DNA of 64,000 nucleotides from Romanomermis culicivorax (taxonomy: Eukaryota; Nematoda; Enoplea; Mermithida; Mermithidae): NCBI GenBank assembly GCA_963922205.1, contig CAWUHX010000026.1, positions 1,364,001-1,428,000 of the forward strand, read 5' to 3'. The position numbers and the translations under genes are program-made. The notes under the pieces are model-generated. The model had not been told where the DNA came from, searched no databases, and worked only from the letters and a program-made list of their open reading frames with translations. This document shows positions 11,323 to 20,842 of this stretch, piece after piece; position 1 is the stretch's first letter, and each line of letters opens with the position of its first letter.

Positions 11323-12208
11323 TGTAACGTACCTGCTAAAGCAGTACTGTAAATATGTAGCATACTGTATGTAATAGACATTTATTAGATATTATTTTAT
11401 TTTCATATTTTACCGTCTCAAGGGTGTCTGGGATTCACACCCAAACATTCCTATAAAATTACGTGAAGTACTTTATTTTGATCCGTTCACACCCCGGTAG
11501 CCCAATTAAGATGCCCTAATTAATTTGCACAAACGGCAGCTGTTCCCCTAGAACCCACACTAAACCACACATTCCACAGCTACCGTAATCCCCGTAAAAA
11601 TCGTAAACAACACCTGCACACAGTAAAATACATAGAAGCCCCGCCGTACAGTAGTCTCAAGTGTAACGGTAGCGGCAGCCCCACAAAACATGTGTATACA
11701 GAGAAACCGATACAGGAAGCATGCACAGAAGCACAAAGGTGTGGCCAAGCCCACCGTAGAAAGCAAGCGAAGCACAGAAAGCATACAGTACCAGAAAAGC
11801 ATTAGAGAGGCGTAATTAAGAAAGCATAAAAAGCATAGCAGGAAACGACGATTGGCGGAAGAAGATGGACAGAAGCTCGACCTCCCGCGACGCCCAGGGA
11901 GTGGCCAAAATCGCCGTATAAAAGAAGAAGCAAAGCGTGATTTTATTCATTCTTGTATCGTTTAATTTTTCGACCCCGCGCCCGTATTTGCAAGCATTGT
12001 TTTGAGAGCGAGTCTCATTTTATTCGGAAGCAATTAAGCCGTGTATACTCGCCGCGTTATCGTATCATTGTCGTATTGACGTCTGAAGCAGCCGTCGAGT
12101 ATTGTAAAGCCGCATATTATCGCCCCCGTTCCGTATTTGTCCCGGCCGTATCGACCGATTGGTTAATTGGTTAGAAGTAAAGTACCTCACACAAATCTGG
12201 TCGTTACA
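11323..12208 (+). repeat. LTR 2 of the array, shared between units 1 and 2
   Basis: It is 886 bp, TGTAACG to CGTTACA, preceded by the polypurine tract and followed by the primer-binding site. It serves as 3' LTR of unit 1 and 5' LTR of unit 2. It appears to differ from LTR 3 at one position (CGTATTGAC against CGTATCGAC). Confidence 0.93.
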
Positions 12209-12451
12209 TATTTTGGTGACCGTACCGTTACGTTAACCAGTGGAACTCCCTGCCCCCAATTAGGTGTACTCTTATCCGGGCATTTAGAAGCATTAGATAA
12301 TACAGTAGTAATCATTTCCTACAGTAAGACAGTATTCGTAAAAAGCAAACTGGAAATCCCCTCCAACGAGACATTAAGCGATACATTTAAACAAATACAG
12401 CGTGAAGCAAAAATTGAAGCATTTAAGCAGAAATCCCTTCGTAAACCAAGA

Positions 12452-15400
12452 ATGACCCACCAAACGCAAGATCATTTAGGAGAAATCGTTAGAGAACAGA
12501 TAAACGATTTATTTTCAGAACATTTTCGTACCCTACGCACACAATTGAATCAGAATACAGTAAACCCTACCCTAATAGACGATCTAAGAACAGCAAACAT
12601 TCGTAATAACATGGCAAACAATTTCTACGCGAAACCTACAGTATTCACGGGCGGCGTGACCCAACATTTTGGTGAATGGAACAAAAGATTAGAACAATTC
12701 ATGGCACTCCAAGGCATGAAAGATACAGACGTACAGTTAAAGTTGGCATGTTTAGAAATTCATTTAGGAGGAGCCGCATTAGCAAAATTCAAAAGTTTAG
12801 CAAATTCCGAAAACCCTCCCCACACATACAAGCAGTATAAAGTCGCATTACAGGCATTTTTCCCAAACAATAGAGATAATGAGCTACATCAACAATTCTT
12901 ACGCGAAAGAAAACAAAAGCGTTCAGAAACAGTAACGGAATTCTTATTTGATCTAGAACATCTCGCAACCCTCGCCTACCCTAACTTTAACACAGACGCA
13001 CGAGGAATGATCATAAAACCCCTCTTTGTAGAAGGCATGCAAAACGAAATCAGGGAAGCAATTAAGTATAGAAGGTTCGCAACTCTAAAAGAAATGTCAG
13101 ACGAAGCAGCTTACATTGAACAGCAAATTCTTAGAAATGAGTTAAAATCTAACGTCCTTCCCTTCATACCCCCAAAACCCGAACCTATCTTTTCCCTAAC
13201 CAAAAACACAGACCAACAGAATCTTTTGCATCAGTTAGAACAACAAGTAAAAGATTTACAGTTGCAGATCAAACAAAAACCCCAACCCCCACAACAGAGT
13301 AGCTGCAACAATTTCAGTAACAATACTTTCAGCAGGAATAATGCTTACAGGAACAACACCACCCCTAGGCAATCCACATGCTTCCAGTGTGGACAAATCG
13401 GACACGTAGCTCGTAACTGTAAATCAATAGGTACCCGAAAATCATGTGAAATCTGTTTCCGTAATAATCACAGTACACGTGATTGTAAAAGCCGATGCAT
13501 CCACTGCTCCCAAACAGGACATAGATCAGATAACTGCCTTTCGAAACCCTACTCAAATTTTCAATGTTTTATATGCAAGCAGAGAGGTCATACAAGCAGG
13601 TACTGTCCAAATCAGCAGAGTCGTAATATTCAAAATTGCATTGAGTACAGGCAACCCCAACCCCTCATGGACATTGATGACCCCGCATTTTACTCAAAAT
13701 TACCCGCCATAACTAACGGCCCTCAGACTACTTTAGGAACTATCATGCCCAACATCCACCGCCGTAGTGACGAATACGTCCTTGATCTGGACGTACCCGA
13801 TTGGTGCGCCATGTCACCACCCCCCACGCCTGAAGCCGCAAAAATCGAAAAATCGCCGCCCACCATCCCCGTAGGCTACAAGATCCCCCGAAAACAAGAT
13901 ACTACGCCGCCTATCGCCCCCGAAACCCCATCGAAAACAGGCCGCAATTTGTTATCCCTTCTCCATGGCCTGACCCCTGAACCCTACCAATTCCGCCCCC
14001 GCCAAACACTTCTACCGACCCCCATAAGTAAGCAAGTCCAAACCCCATCCCATAACTCAACTTCTAAAGTTTTACAGAATGTTCAGATTTCAAACCGGCC
14101 ACCCCCCCAGCGCAAAACCGCAAAACGACAACACCAAAAGCCCCAACACCAAACCGGCCACAACGAAAACATACAGTGCCCCGCCGCCTCCACTAAAACA
14201 TTCTATTGGCCGATGTTTTGTATTTTTCTTTGTATAATAATCCCCACATCGTGTAGTGCCCAATTTCAGATGTGTGGAACTTCATTGAGCGGTCACTCAG
14301 TCAGCATACCAAAACTTGTATCATGCATGCCCCCTTCCACAGTAGACAAACCCGTACAGACATTCGGAAAAATCTATATCCCCTCCACTAAGCCCCACAT
14401 TACAGACGCATACAAATGCAGTGTTCGCAAACGCAAAATTTGTACTAATACAGGATTTTTTGGATCAAAAGGTATTGTCTTCGACCAAACCGAAATGCAA
14501 AATCTAACCCCACATGTTTGTAAGGCAATCGTTATAGACAAAGAACACAACGGCCAAAAATTATACGAAACCCAACCAGGGTTTTGGTCAACAAACAACT
14601 CCCTAAGCGTAGAATACACATGGTGTTGTACAGACCATTGTACCTCAGTCACTAACGTCATCATAGAAATAGGACAAATAGCATCTTGGAATGGAAAATC
14701 TATGACAGGTACATTAGGCGACCTAGGGTCATGCAAACCGACATCAGGTCATTGTGTCACAGCCGACGGATCCATTATCTGGAATGAAACAGCATTTGAA
14801 AACTTATGCCCCTTCGAATACACAAATACACATCCCATAAAACTCACGCCAACCCACATGATAATAGAAGAGCTACAAGGTGCATTCTCGGTTAAAAATA
14901 CAGTTTTTTCGAACCCCAATTGCCCAGAAATCCAAGACAGCATTCTAACCGAACAAGGCATTATCGTACAATTAGACAAAAGCACCCCACATCGTAATGC
15001 ATTTTTAACCCCAAAAACCAACGAAACTCATACTACACTATACGATTTTGATGATTTTGAACCCATTAATGCAAAACTAAACTATCTAGCAGACAAAATA
15101 CAGGAATTCGAAATTCAAAATTTCAAAAACGTATGGAATGAATTATGCAGACAGGCACAGCGTCACCTTGATCTCGTATGGCAAATTTTACGTCTTGATG
15201 CAACCCTTGGAGCGCGTGCATTCCTACAGCGAACAGACATCATAGCAGAATTCACAGGAGAAGCCCTCACAGTCTGGCCCTGCAAGCAGGTAAACGCATC
15301 CAGAGTCTTTTACAACCACAAAATCAACCAAACATGCTACAAACTTTTACCCATCCTCGTAGGAACTGAACTCATGTTTTCAAATCCGGGAGGCAACGAT

Positions 15401-16741
15401 TTGACCCCTTTTTCGCAAACCGTTGACTGCCATCACATGCATGTAGCCCTTTACAAACAGAATAATACATGGGTCAGTGAAATAGGATCCCCGCATGTCA
15501 CAAATTTACCTTTAGAAATCGTCTGGAACCAAAATTTCTCCCTTTTCCATTTTAATACACCCGCCATTTTTCATGATCAACTTGCAACTATTTCAACCAA
15601 CTTACTCTTTTTGAAACAATACATTTACAAAACTCACACACTCGAAAACATTGTCAAAAAACTCGTCAATTACACTGCCCAAATGTCTCTCAATTCCGAT
15701 ACAGTTTACAACATGATCTCAGGCACTGGCCAAGCACTCGGAAATACACTCTCTGGCGCCGGTCAAGGCATAGAACATGTAATAACCGGTACCACCCAAA
15801 GTCTCACGGACGGATTAAACAATTTACTCAAAGGACCCCTGCAAATCATTATCAATCTCGCCGTTATTACTGTAGTTATTGCAGGCGTCTTTTATTCATT
15901 TCTCGTTCTTCGAAAATATTTCCCCTCTCCAAAGCATCATGCCACAAACGAACATGCATACGAAATACCAGCAAACAACAGACATTTACATGAGACCATT
16001 CCCCCATCATTCGGCCATGCTCTCTTAGAATTAGCTAATCGTCGAGGGGCACAAACGCAGCAGAAATACGTCCTTGTCGATATTGATACCCCCCGAACTC
16101 CTGCAATCGAACTCATCAATCAAATTCAGCAATCTGCATCAAACAAGCCACCCCAGAATGTCCCTGAGAAACATACCCCTCATATTCCAATCACACTTAA
16201 CGGCAAATTAATGACAAAAGGCATGATTGACACTGGTGCAGTCTACTCACTCATCGATTCCCGAGTCGCACAACTTTTACAATTAGACATGAAACCCCCG
16301 CTAGTCCAAGCAAAAGCAGCAAATAATCTCCCGATTCACTTTGTAGGGACCACTTTTGTCACAGTGACAGCCCAAACAATCCAGGAAACAATCATGGTCC
16401 ATGTCCAAAAAGATTGCACAGCAGACATCCTTCTAGGCAAAAACTTTCTCAGTCGATTTTCGGAATACACTATCAACAATCAAAAATCACAGGTCAAATT
16501 TGGCAATGTTATACTACCTTGTGATGGCCTAGAATATAGCCCTCTTTCAACTCGTGGTGGAACTTATCTAGACGAGAAATTAGAATTACCACCCCGTACA
16601 GTAACCGAATTTACTGTCCCCTTGCCCAAATCGTACTTACAGGTCAAACAGCTTGAATTCACCCCAAAACCCAAACAGAATCCCAAAGTCCATTTCGCAG
16701 CTTGTATCTCAGAAAACCAAAACAGTCGCATACACATATAG
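12452..16741 (+). CDS. Copy 2 Gag - envelope-like - protease polyprotein, intact
   Basis: 1429 residues from the first internal ATG. Residues about 55-245 are the Gag capsid-like region. Residues 310-385 hold four CX2CX4HX4C zinc knuckles. A Pro-rich linker follows. A Met at about residue 588 starts a hydrophobic segment (MFCIFLCIIIPTSCSA) resembling a signal peptide. Then comes a Cys-rich ectodomain of about 540 residues with many N-glycosylation sequons and one membrane span at about 1131-1152 (IIINLAVITVVIAGVFY). After a short tail an aspartic protease follows, with DTGA at about 1260 and ILLG at about 1326. Gag packages RNA, the glycoprotein would act at membranes, and the protease would mature the polyprotein. 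An envelope-like part between Gag and protease is unusual, since Env normally follows Pol. I cannot assign the glycoprotein to a viral family by eye. The ORF ends at a UAG with the frame open beyond it. Confidence 0.9.
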   Translation: MTHQTQDHLGEIVREQINDLFSEHFRTLRTQLNQNTVNPTLIDDLRTANIRNNMANNFYAKPTVFTGGVTQHFGEWNKRLEQFMALQGMKDTDVQLKLACLEIHLGGAALAKFKSLANSENPPHTYKQYKVALQAFFPNNRDNELHQQFLRERKQKRSETVTEFLFDLEHLATLAYPNFNTDARGMIIKPLFVEGMQNEIREAIKYRRFATLKEMSDEAAYIEQQILRNELKSNVLPFIPPKPEPIFSLTKNTDQQNLLHQLEQQVKDLQLQIKQKPQPPQQSSCNNFSNNTFSRNNAYRNNTTPRQSTCFQCGQIGHVARNCKSIGTRKSCEICFRNNHSTRDCKSRCIHCSQTGHRSDNCLSKPYSNFQCFICKQRGHTSRYCPNQQSRNIQNCIEYRQPQPLMDIDDPAFYSKLPAITNGPQTTLGTIMPNIHRRSDEYVLDLDVPDWCAMSPPPTPEAAKIEKSPPTIPVGYKIPRKQDTTPPIAPETPSKTGRNLLSLLHGLTPEPYQFRPRQTLLPTPISKQVQTPSHNSTSKVLQNVQISNRPPPQRKTAKRQHQKPQHQTGHNENIQCPAASTKTFYWPMFCIFLCIIIPTSCSAQFQMCGTSLSGHSVSIPKLVSCMPPSTVDKPVQTFGKIYIPSTKPHITDAYKCSVRKRKICTNTGFFGSKGIVFDQTEMQNLTPHVCKAIVIDKEHNGQKLYETQPGFWSTNNSLSVEYTWCCTDHCTSVTNVIIEIGQIASWNGKSMTGTLGDLGSCKPTSGHCVTADGSIIWNETAFENLCPFEYTNTHPIKLTPTHMIIEELQGAFSVKNTVFSNPNCPEIQDSILTEQGIIVQLDKSTPHRNAFLTPKTNETHTTLYDFDDFEPINAKLNYLADKIQEFEIQNFKNVWNELCRQAQRHLDLVWQILRLDATLGARAFLQRTDIIAEFTGEALTVWPCKQVNASRVFYNHKINQTCYKLLPILVGTELMFSNPGGNDLTPFSQTVDCHHMHVALYKQNNTWVSEIGSPHVTNLPLEIVWNQNFSLFHFNTPAIFHDQLATISTNLLFLKQYIYKTHTLENIVKKLVNYTAQMSLNSDTVYNMISGTGQALGNTLSGAGQGIEHVITGTTQSLTDGLNNLLKGPLQIIINLAVITVVIAGVFYSFLVLRKYFPSPKHHATNEHAYEIPANNRHLHETIPPSFGHALLELANRRGAQTQQKYVLVDIDTPRTPAIELINQIQQSASNKPPQNVPEKHTPHIPITLNGKLMTKGMIDTGAVYSLIDSRVAQLLQLDMKPPLVQAKAANNLPIHFVGTTFVTVTAQTIQETIMVHVQKDCTADILLGKNFLSRFSEYTINNQKSQVKFGNVILPCDGLEYSPLSTRGGTYLDEKLELPPRTVTEFTVPLPKSYLQVKQLEFTPKPKQNPKVHFAACISENQNSRIHI
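16739..16741 (+). promoter_or_regulatory. Candidate UAG readthrough site between protease and reverse transcriptase
   Basis: The stop (context ATA TAG GTC CTA) is the only one between the Gag-Env-Pro and Pol ORFs, and both are in the same frame. The 84 codons between it and the first Met of the Pol frame are open and look coding. Copy 1 has the same stop and context at 8348-8350. Gammaretroviruses join Gag and Pol by UAG readthrough, so this could set the Pol ratio. It could also be a fixed nonsense change, since the two copies are too similar to be independent evidence. Confidence 0.55.
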
Positions 16742-19555
16742 GTCCTAAACACACAGGAAACAGCTCAAATTCTTTATCCTGGAACATGCATTGGTACAGT
16801 CTCCTGTTACATCCCGAAACAAAATACCCCCGCTAACGTAACCCCTTCCACGCAAAACCAGCCCAACCGTTTTGATACATTCACATGGTTAAAAGAAAAT
16901 GTTAATTTAACCTCCAGTGACCTCACAGAAGCAGAAAAAACGCAACTCCTACGCGCCCTATCGAAGTACCCTACATTATATGCTAAATCCAAAATGGACG
17001 TAGGCAGAACCACCCTCGTCTCACATACAATTGACACCAATGGCTCCCAACCCGTACGTAGACAACTTTATCGGACTTCCCCAAAAGAAAAGCAAATCAT
17101 ACAAGCCGAAGTTGAGCAACTCCCAGCAGCAGGTGTCATAAGCCAAAGCAACTCCCCATGGTGTACCAACACAGTTCTAGTTCCCAAAAAAGATGGAGGC
17201 CATCGTTTATGCATTGATTTTAGAGGCCTCAACAAAGTCACCAAAAAAGATACCTACCCCTTGCCCCGTATAGACGAAATTCTAGACACCCTCCGTGGAA
17301 TGAAATATTTTACGTCCCTTGACCAATCCAATGCATACTATTCCATTCCCATAGCACAAGCAGACAGAGAAAAAACGGCCTTTAATTGCTCAGCCGGCCA
17401 GTATCAATTCAATTACCTCCCTTTTGGACTCACCAATGCCCCAGCCACATTCCAAAGGTTAATGGATGTTATTCTTTCGGGTCTGCAATGGAACACATGC
17501 CTTGTATACCTCGACGATGTTTTGGTATTCGCAGACTCCCATGCCCAAATGCTGGAACGTTTAGACACTATTCTTGCCCGATTCTCACAAGCAGGCCTTA
17601 AGCTAAACATACAAAAATGCAAATTCTGCCAGCCCCAAGTCCAATACTTAGGCCACGTCATTTCTCAGCAAGGCATTTCACCAGATCCCCATAAGGTACA
17701 GGCCATTTATGACATACCCACGCCCAAAAGCTCAAAAGAAGTCAAGTCATTCCTTGGCCTACCCTCATATTATCGCAGATTCATCCCAAATTGCTCTCAA
17801 GTTTCTAGCCCACTCATATCACTACTCAAAAAGAACTCCGCATTTTCCTGGGGCCCCGAACAGCAAAACGCATTCACTAAGCTAAAAGAATTACTCACCC
17901 ATGCCCCAATACTGCAGCATCCCGATTTCACCAAACCGTTTATTCTGCAAACTGACGCCTCAAAACTCGGAATTGGCGCCATTCTCAGTCAGCTAGACAG
18001 TAAAGGTCAGGATCGCCCCATTGCTTTTGGAAGCCGAACACTAAAACCCGCAGAACGCAACTATCCGATCACTGAGTTGGAAACCCTTGCAGTAGTCGAA
18101 TTTGTCAAGTATTTCGGCCCTTATCTTTTCCAGCAACATGTTATTGTACACACTGACCACACAGCAGTTCAGGCAGTCTTACAAAAGGAAAACCCATCCC
18201 CTCGCATTGCCCGTTGGGGATTAGCCCTCTCTGGTATTCACCTCGACATTCGACCTAAGAAAGGCACTGCTAACCGCAACGCAGATGCAGTTTCTCGATT
18301 CCCCTCACAGACAGCAAAACACTCCTTTGATATTGAGCAATTAGAAACCCGTCCCGAAATATCCACCATCAATTCTGTTCTTGAGGCCGAAGCAACTGAA
18401 CAAGAAGAGCAACAGAAAAACTTTGCCGAACTCCAACGCACTGATCCAACTGTCAAAAGTATTTTGGCAAAGATCGCCCAAAAACACCCCCTTACTCTGA
18501 TCAAATTCGCAGTGCATCAAAACATTCTCTTCCGTATAGTCGACAAACAGGCAAAACTATACATTCCCAAGTCGCAAGTCCAGCATCTCATTGCCTCTCA
18601 TCATGACAGCAAATTCACAGGTCATTTTGCAGCCCGGAAAACTTTACACTTGCTCAGACAGAAATATTTTTGGCCCCAAATGAGCCGGGATATCAAACGT
18701 TACTGCAAAACTTGTCACCCATGCCAGACACAGAAAGCCCTTAGGCACAAAGTGTATGCGAATCTGGTACCAATTCAGCCGACTGGCCCATTTGATCGAG
18801 TCGGTGTTGATTGCATGGGACCGTTACCCCTCACTGAAGACGGCAACCGATTCATTGTCGTTTTCATCGATTATTTCACAAAGTATGTAGAGGCATTCCC
18901 GACCCCTGACATCACTGCAGCCACTATTGCCAAGCTATTCGTAACCAAAATTGTTTGCCCTCATGGGTCCCCAAAAATCATCCATTGTGATCGTGGCTCC
19001 GATTTTGTATCCGATCTTTTCTCACGAATCACCAGCTTATGCAATACTCAGAAAATTCACACTACCCCATACCATCCCATTGCCAATGGAGAAGTTGAGC
19101 GTTGCAACCAAACCCTAGCCACCCGTATCCGCATGTACATCAATTCAAATCACACTGATTGGGATACTTATCTGCCATATGCCGTTTTCTCGATCAACAT
19201 TCATAAAAATGATAGCACATCGTACCCCCCATTTGAATTACTCCACGGTAGGCAAGCTAATCTGCCGTCAGATGCAGCTTTAAATTTTTTCCCCATGTCC
19301 TACATGGTTGATTTAGACGATTACGCCCTTCATGTAAAATCGCATTTTACAGAAGCACTCTCAACCATGCAGAAAAGTTTGCAAAAAGCCCAAGCCCACT
19401 ACACCCGTCAGTATAACAAGCATGCTCAGAACATACATTACAAGGCAGGTGATCTTATTCTTTATAAAAATCATTCGTGTAAACAAGGGCTGACTCCCAA
19501 ATTCCTCCCTCGCCAAAAACGGACCCTATACAGTTACGAATTTCATGTACCCTAA
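16742..19555 (+). CDS. Copy 2 Pol: reverse transcriptase, RNase H, integrase, intact
   Basis: 937 codons open after the UAG. Residue numbers below count from the first Met at 16994. RT has LPFGLTNAP (142-150) and the catalytic YLDD (172-175). RNase H has TDAS with Asp321 and HTDHT (386-390). Integrase has a His-His-Cys-Cys zinc region (His537, His544, Cys571, Cys574) and the DDE triad Asp606, Asp666 and Glu702 (NGEVERCN). This part copies the genomic RNA and inserts the DNA. Domain order and motifs are those of Ty3/Gypsy elements. Translation probably depends on readthrough of the upstream UAG. No recognised chromodomain follows integrase. This is the only copy in the array with both ORFs uninterrupted. 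Confidence 0.92.
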   Translation, partial: VLNTQETAQILYPGTCIGTVSCYIPKQNTPANVTPSTQNQPNRFDTFTWLKENVNLTSSDLTEAEKTQLLRALSKYPTLYAKSKMDVGRTTLVSHTIDTNGSQPVRRQLYRTSPKEKQIIQAEVEQLPAAGVISQSNSPWCTNTVLVPKKDGGHRLCIDFRGLNKVTKKDTYPLPRIDEILDTLRGMKYFTSLDQSNAYYSIPIAQADREKTAFNCSAGQYQFNYLPFGLTNAPATFQRLMDVILSGLQWNTCLVYLDDVLVFADSHAQMLERLDTILARFSQAGLKLNIQKCKFCQPQVQYLGHVISQQGISPDPHKVQAIYDIPTPKSSKEVKSFLGLPSYYRRFIPNCSQVSSPLISLLKKNSAFSWGPEQQNAFTKLKELLTHAPILQHPDFTKPFILQTDASKLGIGAILSQLDSKGQDRPIAFGSRTLKPAERNYPITELETLAVVEFVKYFGPYLFQQHVIVHTDHTAVQAVLQKENPSPRIARWGLALSGIHLDIRPKKGTANRNADAVSRFPSQTAKHSFDIEQLETRPEISTINSVLEAEATEQEEQQKNFAELQRTDPTVKSILAKIAQKHPLTLIKFAVHQNILFRIVDKQAKLYIPKSQVQHLIASHHDSKFTGHFAARKTLHLLRQKYFWPQMSRDIKRYCKTCHPCQTQKALRHKVYANLVPIQPTGPFDRVGVDCMGPLPLTEDGNRFIVVFIDYFTKYVEAFPTPDITAATIAKLFVTKIVCPHGSPKIIHCDRGSDFVSDLFSRITSLCNTQKIHTTPYHPIANGEVERCNQTLATRIRMYINSNHTDWDTYLPYAVFSINIHKNDSTSYPPFELLHGRQANLPSDAALNFFPMSYMVDLDDYALHVKSHFTEALSTMQKSLQKAQAHYTRQYNKHAQNIHYKAGDLILYKNHSCKQGLTPKFLPRQKRTLYSYEFHVP

Positions 19556-19713
19556 CGTTACACTTAAACACCCCCATAAGAATATTACATTTACGGTGCA
19601 TGTAAACGAGACAACCCCTTTCTACCCTCGGAAAGCAACTATCGAATCTACCCCCACCCCTCCTCAACCTCGAAAGCCTTGAACGAGGACGTTCAACTCC
19701 GGAAGGAGGGAAA

Positions 19714-20599
19714 TGTAACGTACCTGCTAAAGCAGTACTGTAAATATGTAGCATACTGTATGTAATAGACATTTATTAGATATTATTTTATTTTCATATT
19801 TTACCGTCTCAAGGGTGTCTGGGATTCACACCCAAACATTCCTATAAAATTACGTGAAGTACTTTATTTTGATCCGTTCACACCCCGGTAGCCCAATTAA
19901 GATGCCCTAATTAATTTGCACAAACGGCAGCTGTTCCCCTAGAACCCACACTAAACCACACATTCCACAGCTACCGTAATCCCCGTAAAAATCGTAAACA
20001 ACACCTGCACACAGTAAAATACATAGAAGCCCCGCCGTACAGTAGTCTCAAGTGTAACGGTAGCGGCAGCCCCACAAAACATGTGTATACAGAGAAACCG
20101 ATACAGGAAGCATGCACAGAAGCACAAAGGTGTGGCCAAGCCCACCGTAGAAAGCAAGCGAAGCACAGAAAGCATACAGTACCAGAAAAGCATTAGAGAG
20201 GCGTAATTAAGAAAGCATAAAAAGCATAGCAGGAAACGACGATTGGCGGAAGAAGATGGACAGAAGCTCGACCTCCCGCGACGCCCAGGGAGTGGCCAAA
20301 ATCGCCGTATAAAAGAAGAAGCAAAGCGTGATTTTATTCATTCTTGTATCGTTTAATTTTTCGACCCCGCGCCCGTATTTGCAAGCATTGTTTTGAGAGC
20401 GAGTCTCATTTTATTCGGAAGCAATTAAGCCGTGTATACTCGCCGCGTTATCGTATCATTGTCGTATCGACGTCTGAAGCAGCCGTCGAGTATTGTAAAG
20501 CCGCATATTATCGCCCCCGTTCCGTATTTGTCCCGGCCGTATCGACCGATTGGTTAATTGGTTAGAAGTAAAGTACCTCACACAAATCTGGTCGTTACA
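19714..20599 (+). repeat. LTR 3 of the array, shared between units 2 and 3
   Basis: It is 886 bp with the same termini, polypurine tract (19701-19713) and primer-binding site as the others. It serves as the 3' LTR of the intact unit 2, so unit 2 (11323-20599) is complete. Confidence 0.93.
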
Positions 20600-20842
20600 T
20601 ATTTTGGTGACCGTACCGTTACGTTAACCAGTGGAACTCCCTGCCCCCAATTAGGTGTACTCTTATCCGGGCATTTAGAAGCATTAGATAATACAGTAGT
20701 AATCATTTCCTACAGTAAGACAGTATTCGTAAAAAGCAAACTGGAAATCCCCTCCAACGAGACATTAAGCGATACATTTAAACAAATACAGCGTGAAGCA
20801 AAAATTGAAGCATTTAAGCAGAAATCCCTTCGTAAACCAAGA

